A stretch of DNA of 5,442 nt, from the NCBI GenBank assembly GCA_026786335.1, contig JAJAYG010000059.1:1-5442 (forward strand). Direction: 5' to 3'. The notes under the pieces were generated by a model that was not told the origin of the DNA, did not search any database, and saw only the letters and a list, made by a program, of their open reading frames with translations. Below are positions 1 to 5,442 of the stretch, piece after piece. Source of the stretch: Chitinophagales bacterium (GTDB taxonomy: Bacteria > Bacteroidota > Bacteroidia > Chitinophagales > UBA10324). A program made the translations under genes and the position numbers. Numbering within the stretch: position 1 is the first letter of the stretch; every line of letters begins with the position of its first letter.

Positions 1-1295
1 CGCTGTATACTGTATGCACCATCATCACCTGTATTTCCTAAGGACTCATCCCATTCCACAGCCCCGGTGCTGCCGTTTACTTTTACCATCCATATTTCCT
101 CAGTATATAAAGAGGTGCCATCACTGTTACAGCTTACATCATTATCATTACTGCCTGTTTTAGTGTAACCCACTATCACATATCCGCTGCATGTTTGAAC
201 GGCGCAAAAACCATCATCTAATTTAGTTCCGCCGTAAACGGCTCCTTCATCAACATCTGTACATGAGTTTGTAAACGTTGTATTGTCGGTTAGGTCATTA
301 TTTGTTTTTGTTGCCCAAAAGTCATGGACATCTTGCAAACAACCGTTAGCAGTATGCGAAAGTCCCGCTGACACATACGGGTCGCTGTATAAGCAGGTAC
401 CAAAAATCCCGCTATACACTTGTATAATATTGTAAGAACCCTGATCCTTGTTGCTTTTTCCAAGAATAACAGATGAATCTGAAGAAAGGTCGTTTGAGAT
501 TTCAAGTAAGTAGTCCTCAGTAAAGTCACCTGCTTCACACGAGTTACAAAAACTTGCGATTGCGTATTTGTTATTACACGTTACAATAACACTGTGTGCA
601 GCATCAGCACCACTGTTTGCTCCATAATATAGTTGCTGCTTAAGTACACTACCTCCCGGGCTTAATTTTAATACCCAAATATCACCATCGTCCTGCGCAT
701 TGTTTAGTCCGCTCCAACCTGCCATTGTGCCATCATCGGTTCCTGCTGTACCAACTACAATATAATTACCGTCATGATCTTCTTTAATATCGTAAGCAAT
801 ATCATTGCTGCTGCTTCCATATTGTTTTGGCCACCCCGTTCCAAGGTTACCATTTAAATCAAGACGCATTACCCAAAAATTTTGATTCTTCGGTGAACCA
901 AAAATAATTTGTTTTTGTAGATCCACAAATTAAGATTGAGTCAGTGCTTGTTTGTTCAACCGCATAAGCAACATCAGGTTGTGCAGGGCTTGCACCACCG
1001 TCAAACGTTTTCCCCCAGATGCTATCGCCATTTGCATCAAGCCGAATTACGAAGGCATCAAAACCAGTAGTACTTGAATAGGCAGTACCAACAACAATGT
1101 AGCCATCATCAGCACTACCGTCGTTATCTGTATCTATTGGTACAAAGTCCCAAGCGATATCATCATCTATGTGCCAAAGGAATGCGCCCATGTAATTGAA
1201 ATGTTTGTTGGAGTGCATTGTGCTTTAATCTGTTTAATTTGAATTGAGAGAATTGCAGAAAAAATTGCAATAGTGAAGATGGTTTTTGTTCTCAT
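1..1295 (-). pseudogene. Secreted beta-propeller-like repeat protein, 5' part, broken by two compensating frameshifts
   Basis: The ATG at 1295-1293 opens a signal peptide (MRTKTIFTIAIF..., probable cleavage after IKA, before QC). It reads 42 codons to a TAG at 1169-1167. The protein continues in another frame from HIDDDIAWDF (about 1173) to about 900, then returns to the first frame from FWVMRLD (about 880) and stays open to the left edge. Read this way it encodes about 430 residues made of repeats of roughly 55-65 residues, each with a W/YG..G start, D(I/V)AY, (Y)IVVGTA and D.(W)V(I/L)(R/K)L..nG: about 1190-1018, 1017-841, 833-642, 641-486 and 263-54, with a new unit starting at 53. Such repeats resemble delta-60 or quinoprotein-like propeller repeats of secreted Bacteroidota proteins, often type IX secretion cargo, but the C-terminal sorting domain would lie outside the window. 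The distal half is cysteine-rich. The biological role is unknown. Repeat architecture is confident; the lesions may be sequencing errors or decay. Confidence 0.75.
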
Positions 1296-1325
1296 AATTT
1301 ACAAATTTTATTGGACTTTCTAACA

Positions 1326-1333
1326 CAAATATA
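1326..1333 (-). promoter_or_regulatory. Candidate Bacteroidota -7 element for the leftward repeat-protein gene
   Basis: On the minus strand this reads TATATTTG, a perfect match to the TAnnTTTG element of Bacteroidota housekeeping promoters. It lies 30 bases before the ATG at 1295, which would give a short leader of roughly 20-25 bases. The expected -33 TTTG, about 20 bases further upstream, is weak (a T-rich stretch without a clear TTG). The position fits well, but the motif is short and the region is AT-rich. Confidence 0.45.
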
Positions 1334-1417
1334 ATGTTTCAAATGAATGAAAATGTTAATAAGAAGTTACCTTTATGTATTTAAAAAACCTAAGAATTTT
1401 AATCAGAGAATTATTTC

Positions 1418-1427
1418 TGTTGCAACA
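1418..1427. repeat. Short perfect palindrome TGTTGCAACA
   Basis: Ten bases of perfect dyad symmetry with no spacer, in the divergent intergenic region about 85 bases upstream of the leftward -7 candidate. It could be half of a regulator site, but a palindrome of this length can arise by chance and there is no second copy nearby. Confidence 0.2.
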
Positions 1428-1636
1428 ATCAATTGCATTTACTTATTTCAAAATTGAACAGAAGAAATAAAACCTAAACATAAGGGACAGGGTGAAAAAT
1501 AAGTGGGTGTTCAGTAATCTCGCTACCATAATCATGAACATTAATGGGTTACATCCAAGTATTTGGTTTATTACAAATACCTCTTAATAAGATTTACTTT
1601 GAAACTTTCTGATCTCATTGAAGTTTTCAATTTTCA

Positions 1637-1654
1637 TCTTACAGCAGTGTAAGA
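1637..1654. promoter_or_regulatory. Inverted repeat TCTTACA-GCAG-TGTAAGA, possible operator
   Basis: Perfect 7-base arms separated by 4 bases. It sits 32 bases upstream of the -7 candidate of the membrane-protein/receptor unit, just beyond the expected -33 region, where an activator or repressor could bind. It has no T-tract on the correct side for either strand, so it is not an intrinsic terminator. The TACA/TGTA core recalls dyads bound by BlaI/MecI/CopY-type repressors, but those have a shorter spacer. Regulator unknown. Confidence 0.3.
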
Positions 1655-1686
1655 AAAACACCAAATGTGGTCGCATCAATCACACT

Positions 1687-1694
1687 TAAATTTG
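1687..1694 (+). promoter_or_regulatory. Candidate Bacteroidota -7 element for the membrane-protein/receptor unit
   Basis: TAAATTTG is a perfect TAnnTTTG match, 24 bases before the GTG start at 1719, giving a leader of about 15-20 bases. The -33 element is poor: the nearest resemblance is TGTG at 1666-1669. A weak -33 would fit dependence on an activator or an alternative sigma factor, which is inference. Confidence 0.4.
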
Positions 1695-1718
1695 TAATCG
1701 TATTTTTATTCGCTCACA

Positions 1719-2234
1719 GTGAAACTACTCGCCTCCATATTATTTATTTCACTTGCAATATTTTTTGCAGCCGGTTTCTTTATTGCTTTCCACATTGAGC
1801 ATTCGGCAATTAAAAATGAACAAGCGGTATTGATAAATTCAGGTCTCAACGAATCAAACTATGTGATTTTTAATTTCAGTTTAAAAGAATATGAAATTGT
1901 AAAACAAGGTGATGATGAATTGCTGATTGACGGTATGATGTATGATATTGTTTCGAAAAAGGAATCGAATGGAAAAATCGAAATTGTATGCATAAGCGAT
2001 AAAAAAGAAATGCGGCTTGTTACTTTTCTCCAAACATTTTACATTAAGCTTCCTCCTTCATCCAATCCAACTTTCCCGCAACAATTAATTTCATTTCTTA
2101 AAACATGTTATTATGAAAATACTGAAATGGATTTACAATTCTTTAGTGATTCATGCATCATGATTCATTCAGAAATATTTTTGAATACTTCTTCTTTTGC
2201 GGTCAGCTTTTCTCCCCCACCCGATCTCGTGTAA
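1719..2234 (+). CDS. Hypothetical membrane-anchored protein next to a TonB-dependent receptor
   Basis: 171 residues, starting at GTG (MKLLAS...) and ending in TAA. Residues about 3-24 form one hydrophobic segment (LLASILFISLAIFFAAGFF), either an uncleaved anchor or a signal sequence. A short HIEH motif follows at 25-28 and then a polar domain. The central part contains DGMMYDIVSKKE and CISDKKE, probably beta strands. The last residues are SPPPDLV, a proline tail. Function is not recognised. I recall, without being able to check, similar small Bacteroidota proteins with an N-terminal anchor, a (K/G)MYDIV segment and a C-terminal PPP tail encoded beside TonB-dependent receptors. The receptor gene starts 76 bases downstream with no clear promoter or terminator between, so co-transcription is likely. 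A periplasm-facing accessory role in uptake of the same ligand is inference only. GTG was chosen because it places the hydrophobic segment at the N terminus. Confidence 0.75.
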   Translation: MKLLASILFISLAIFFAAGFFIAFHIEHSAIKNEQAVLINSGLNESNYVIFNFSLKEYEIVKQGDDELLIDGMMYDIVSKKESNGKIEIVCISDKKEMRLVTFLQTFYIKLPPSSNPTFPQQLISFLKTCYYENTEMDLQFFSDSCIMIHSEIFLNTSSFAVSFSPPPDLV

Positions 2235-2256
2235 GCACTTTTATTTTTTTTTATCT

Positions 2257-2280
2257 CATGCCATTTGTAAAATGAGCATG
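2257..2280 (+). other. Hairpin between the membrane-protein gene and the receptor gene
   Basis: CATGC-CATTT / AAATG-A-GCATG with a GTA loop gives a 10-pair stem with one bulged A. It follows a T-rich run (nine T at 2244-2252) and ends 30 bases before the receptor ATG. The T-run is on the wrong side for a terminator on either strand, so an RNA processing, stability or leader element is more likely than termination. Function is inferred only from position. Confidence 0.35.
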
Positions 2281-2310
2281 CATCTTATTATTTATCTAAA
2301 ATAAATTTAC

Positions 2311-4521
2311 ATGAAATCACTACTCATAATTGCTTTATTAATAATCTCATTCAATTATTCATTTTCACAAACGCTACCGTCAGATACTTCGGACAGAGTG
2401 ATAACCCTTGACGAAACAATTGTTTCGGCTAACAAAGTGACAGAGCAAAAGAAGGATGTTTCGCAGTAGGCAGAATCAATTTCATCAAAACAAATAGCAC
2501 AATCGAATCCAAAAAATTCCAGTGAACTTGTAACCCAAACAGGATTGGTGATTGCACAACAATCGCAACAGGGAGGTGGCAGCCCAATTATGCGTGGCTT
2601 TGAAGCAAGCAGGATTTTGTTGGTGATTGATGGTGTTCGACTCAACAATTTGATTTACCGCGGCGGCCATCTTCAAAATATTATTACTACCGATCCATCG
2701 GTAATGGATCATGTTGACCTGTTGTTTGGACCATCGTCCACAGTTTATGGCAGTGATGCACTTGGCGGAGTAATTCATTTCCATACTAAAAGCCCTAAGC
2801 TCAGTGATGAAGCCGGCAAACTAAATACAGGCGGCAATGCAATGCTTCGTTATGCTTCTGCAAGCAGCGAAAAAACCGGGCACATTGATTTTAATGTTGG
2901 CGCTGGTAAACTCGCTTCTTTTACCTCAGTTTCTTATTCCGATTTTGGTGATTTGCTACAGGGGAAAAATTTAAACAAAGATGCCGACAGCATTTGGCTG
3001 CGCCCTTATTATGTTGAAAGAATTAATGGTGTTGATTCATTGGTTGCGAATGAGAATATTTACAAACAAGTGCAATCAGCTTATTCGCAATATGATATTT
3101 TAGAGAAACTTCTTTTCAAACAAAATGAAAACATTTCTCATTCATTGAATCTTCAGCTTTCAAATTCATCTGATGTTCCGCGCTATGATCGTTTAACCGA
3201 CCCAAGCGGCGGCGGATTAAAATATGCAGAGTGGTATTATGGTCCACAGTTCAGATCGTTGATTGCTTATGACCTAAACGTCATCAACCAAAATGGTTTC
3301 TTCAATGAATACCATGGCGGAATCAACTATCAGGCAATTACTGAAAGCAGACACACCAGAAGATTTGGAAGCAATGCACTCACTAACAGAAATGAAGATG
3401 TTAGTGTATTAGGTTTTGATATTGATGCAAGAAAAAAATCACAACGCAATGATCTTAGAATCGGGATTGAAGCAACTTTCAATTCGCTCACCTCAACTGC
3501 TGAAGAAACTTATATTGTTACTGGTGAAATTTCAGCACTCAATACCAGATACCCCGATGGCGATAACAACATGAACAGTTTTGCGCTTTATACCACTAAC
3601 ACTTATGACTTCAATGATCATTGGGTATTAAATGCAGGTTTAAGAATGGAGTATGTCTATCTCAAATCGACATTTGTAAGCAAGGAATTTTACGACTTTC
3701 CTTATGATGAAGTAACACAAACGAATTTTCCATTGAGTGGTTCACTTGGTATTATCTGGAAGGCAATTTCTGACTTGCGAGTTTCATTGCTCGGCTCCAC
3801 AGGGTTTCGTGCTCCTGATGTAGATGATTTGGCAAAAGTTTTTGAGTCGGCATCGGGTTCTGTGATTCTTCCCAACCCCGATCTATTACCTGAGAAAACT
3901 TTTAACCTTGATTTGAGCATCACCAAAATCATAAGCAACAAGGTGAAGATTGAAGCCGTTGGTTTCTACACTTTATTTAATGATGCCATTGTAACAGATG
4001 CTTACACTTATAACGGCGAAGATTCAATCTTGTATGATGGTGAAATGAGTGCGGTATATGCAAATCAAAATGCAGGCAATGCATTTATTTATGGTGCCAA
4101 TGCAAATCTGTTTATTGACTTTAATGATTGGCTGGCTTTCACCAGCACCATCACTTATACCTATGGAAGAATTGTAAATGACACAGGCAATGCACCGCTT
4201 GATCACATACCACCGGTGTTTGGTAAAACATCTTTGATCTATCATGCTCATGGTTTCCGCGGTGAGTTATTTGCCATGTACAATGGCACCAAGAAAATTG
4301 AAGATTACTTTTTTAATGGTGAAGACAATGAACAATATGCTACCCCTGAAGGAATGCCGGGTTGGTTTACTCTGAATCTTCGCCTGCAATATGCCATCAA
4401 CAAAAATATAATGTTGCAAGCAGCTTGTGAAAATATTCTCAATGCCAATTATCGCGTATTTGCCTCAGGCATCAGCGCACCGGCAAGAAATTTTGTTGTT
4501 GGATTGAGAGCAGGTTTCTGA
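2311..4521 (+). CDS. TonB-dependent outer-membrane receptor, heme/hemoglobin-receptor-like, interrupted by an in-frame TAG
   Basis: The ATG at 2311 gives a signal peptide (MKSLLIIALLIISFNYSFSQ), then ITLDETIVSANK, a typical TonB-box region. A TAG at 2467 would end the product after 52 residues; reading past it gives 735 residues plus a TGA stop, normal for the family. The plug spans roughly residues 50-165 (GGGSPIMRGFEASR, IDGVRLNN, RGGHLQNIITTD, FGPSSTVYGSDALGGVIH). The beta-barrel runs to the end, with FRAP at 499-502, NPDL at 522-525 and a terminal Phe as expected for an outer-membrane protein. There is no N-terminal carboxypeptidase-like domain, unlike SusC-type receptors. FRAP and NPDL boxes are known from heme/hemoglobin receptors, but the ligand is not proven and no His lies between the boxes. 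The uninterrupted downstream frame (alternative TTG start at 2545) lacks the signal peptide and TonB box, so it should not make a working receptor. C-to-T change of a CAG codon or a sequencing error would explain the TAG. Confidence 0.85.
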
Positions 4522-4549
4522 TTCCATAATTAAGTTTCTCTTTAATTAA

Positions 4550-4584
4550 AACCGATAAAGCTTAAAACTTTTATCGGTTTTTTT
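4550..4584 (+). terminator. Rho-independent terminator after the receptor gene
   Basis: AACCGATAAA (4550-4559) pairs perfectly with TTTATCGGTT (4570-4579) around a 10-base loop, and the T-run at 4578-4584 follows immediately. It begins 28 bases after the receptor stop codon, so it closes the membrane-protein/receptor unit and separates it from uvrB. Confidence 0.85.
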
Positions 4585-4655
4585 ATTTGATCTTCTGTAA
4601 ATTGAACCTGAAATATTTTTCATTTTAAAAAATTAACCTGCACATGAAAACTATA

Positions 4656-4732
4656 TCCGAAATTCGCCTTCCTGTTTATTCAACGTGTTTGCGAAAATCC
4701 GAAATCAAAAATCCGCATTCCGAAATCCAAAG
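4656..4732. repeat. Degenerate heptamer array (TCCGAAA unit) before uvrB
   Basis: TCCGAAA occurs exactly at 4656, 4698 and 4719, with variants TCAAAAA (4705), TCCGCAT (4712) and TCCAAAG (4726); weaker ones (TTCGCCT, TCCTGTT, GCGAAAA) lie at 4663, 4670 and 4691. All fall in one 7-base register, so eleven unit positions fit between 4656 and 4732, best preserved from 4698 on. The last unit overlaps the first base of the uvrB GTG. Heptamer arrays of this composition, which translate to KSEIRNP-like peptides, are a familiar kind of intergenic repeat in bacterial genomes. This copy is partly decayed. Confidence 0.55.
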
Positions 4733-5442
4733 TGTCATTCAAACTTATCTCCGACTTTAAGCCCACCGGCGATCAGCCCGAGGCAATTGCGCAACTTGTT
4801 AAGGGCGTAAATGATGGGGACAAGCATCAGGTGTTGCTCGGTGTTACCGGCAGTGGCAAAACTTTTACCATCGCCAATGTGATTCAGCAAGTGCAGAAAC
4901 CGACTTTGATTTTGAGCCACAACAAAACATTGGTGGCGCAATTGTATGGTGAGTTCAAACAATTTTTTCCCGACAATGCTGTGGAATATTTTGTGAGCTA
5001 CTACGATTACTATCAACCCGAAGCTTATTTGCCTACTACGAATACTTACATTGAAAAAGATCTTTCTATCAATGAAGAAATTGAGAAGCTGCGACTGAGA
5101 ACTACGTCTTCATTAATGAGCGGCAGAAGAGACATCATCGTGCTTGCATCGGTTAGTTGCATTTATGGAATTGGAAATCCAACTGAATACATTAATGGAA
5201 TTATTCGCTTTCAAGTGGGAGAAACACGCAGCAGAAACAGTTTGCTTCATCAACTTGTTTCGAGTTTGTATTCGAGAAGTGAAGATGGCAGAGGCGGCAC
5301 GTTCAGAGTGAAAGGTGACATCGTGGAAATTTTTCTTCCCTATGCCGATTACTGTTATCGCATTTCTTTCTTCGGCGATCTTATTGAAGAGATTGAAACT
5401 TTTAGCAGAGAAAACGGAACACGCATTGGCAGAGTGCACAAC
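4732..5442 (+). CDS. uvrB: UvrABC system protein B (excinuclease ABC subunit B), 5' part
   Basis: 237 codons are present and open to the right edge; full-length UvrB is about 660-680 residues, so roughly the first third is seen. UvrB is the DNA-damage-verifying helicase-like subunit of nucleotide excision repair: it is loaded by UvrA and recruits UvrC for incision in the cytoplasm. Visible motifs are the Q-motif region FKPTGDQPEAI (9-19), Walker A GVTGSGKT (37-44, Lys43), SHNKTLVAQLYGEF (62-75), the beta-hairpin region YFVSYYDYYQPEAY (86-99) followed by TYIEKD, the ASVSCIYGIGNP segment, and the start of the UvrA-interaction domain (GGTFRVKGDIVEIF). The GTG at 4732 is chosen because the family begins M.F.L.S.F.PTGDQP at this point, there is no in-frame ATG upstream, and an in-frame TGA lies at 4645. 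No Shine-Dalgarno sequence and no clear -7 promoter element are visible in the 147 bases after the terminator. Confidence 0.95.
   Translation, partial: MSFKLISDFKPTGDQPEAIAQLVKGVNDGDKHQVLLGVTGSGKTFTIANVIQQVQKPTLILSHNKTLVAQLYGEFKQFFPDNAVEYFVSYYDYYQPEAYLPTTNTYIEKDLSINEEIEKLRLRTTSSLMSGRRDIIVLASVSCIYGIGNPTEYINGIIRFQVGETRSRNSLLHQLVSSLYSRSEDGRGGTFRVKGDIVEIFLPYADYCYRISFFGDLIEEIETFSRENGTRIGRVHN

Larger units (their letters stand above)
1296..1718. other. Divergent intergenic region, 423 bases, no gene seen
   Basis: This AT-rich stretch separates the leftward repeat-protein gene from the rightward membrane-protein gene. I see no convincing coding region or RNA gene in it. It holds the two -7 promoter candidates, a short palindrome TGTTGCAACA at 1418-1427 and an inverted repeat at 1637-1654. 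Everything else looks like unstructured spacer. Confidence 0.6.

Noticed and set aside
290..538. 82-residue minus-strand open frame
   Set aside because: It lies in another frame over the repeat protein, whose frame is open through this whole stretch and has recognisable repeats. It has no domain or start context of its own.
859..1218. 119-residue minus-strand frame starting at the ATG at 1218, as a separate gene
   Set aside because: This is the middle piece of the frame-broken repeat protein. The true start with a signal peptide is at 1295, and the first 15 residues and the last about 15 residues of this frame are out-of-frame reading.
1562..1601. Possible promoter: TTTG at 1562 with TTACTTTG at 1594
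   Set aside because: The spacing of 28 bases is too long for the -33/-7 pair and the second element has one mismatch. The perfect match at 1687 lies closer to the start.
2244..2252. T-run after the membrane-protein gene as an intrinsic terminator
   Set aside because: No stem precedes the T-run; the only stem (2257-2280) is downstream of it, so neither strand has the stem-then-T order.
2355..2784. Two minus-strand open frames of 97 and 99 residues over the start of the receptor gene
   Set aside because: Both are antisense to the signal peptide and plug coding region and show no family features.
3702..4251. Two minus-strand open frames of 79 and 75 residues inside the receptor gene
   Set aside because: Antisense to the conserved barrel region including the FRAP and NPDL boxes; no support as genes.
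4644..4760. 38-codon plus-strand frame beginning MKTISEIRLP and ending in TAA within uvrB
   Set aside because: Most of it is translated heptamer repeat (KSEIKNPHSEIQ), so it is better explained as repeat than gene. It is kept only as a possible leader effect under the heptamer finding.
4735..5439. Two minus-strand open frames of 93 and 108 residues
   Set aside because: Antisense to uvrB, whose motifs are continuous across the region.

Overview
This window comes from an AT-rich member of the Bacteroidota (my inference; order not resolved). The signs are the gene types (a secreted WGK..GG / YIVVG repeat protein and a TonB-dependent receptor of the usual Bacteroidota form), start codons without Shine-Dalgarno sequences, and two perfect matches to the Bacteroidota -7 promoter element TAnnTTTG in front of divergent genes.

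Layout, left to right. (1) Positions 1-1295, minus strand: the 5' part of a large secreted beta-propeller-like repeat protein whose 3' end lies beyond the left edge. It starts with a signal peptide at 1295, but the reading frame is broken twice, near 1172-1178 and near 870-904. The two shifts cancel, so the start and the distal part are in the same frame. (2) 1296-1718: a 423-base divergent intergenic region with one promoter candidate per direction and two small inverted repeats. (3) 1719-2234, plus: a 171-residue membrane-anchored protein of unknown function, GTG start. (4) 2311-4521, plus: a TonB-dependent outer-membrane receptor with FRAP and NPDL boxes like heme/hemoglobin receptors. It is interrupted by an in-frame TAG at 2467, between the TonB box region and the plug. 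(5) 4550-4584: a clear rho-independent terminator. (6) 4656-4732: a decayed heptamer (TCCGAAA) array running up to the next start codon. (7) 4732-5442, plus: the first 237 codons of uvrB, GTG start, cut by the right edge.

How the genes fit together: the small anchored protein and the receptor are 76 bases apart, in the same direction, and end at one terminator, so they look like a two-gene uptake unit, plausibly for heme, iron or another metal. The repeat protein is divergent and probably independent. uvrB is a separate housekeeping DNA-repair gene.

Two of the four genes, both exported, carry reading-frame lesions, while the small membrane protein and uvrB read cleanly. Sequencing or assembly error and genuine gene decay cannot be separated from the sequence alone. 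I do not see a clearly new defence, mobile or RNA-guided system; the least described part is the small-protein/receptor pair and the DNA elements around it.
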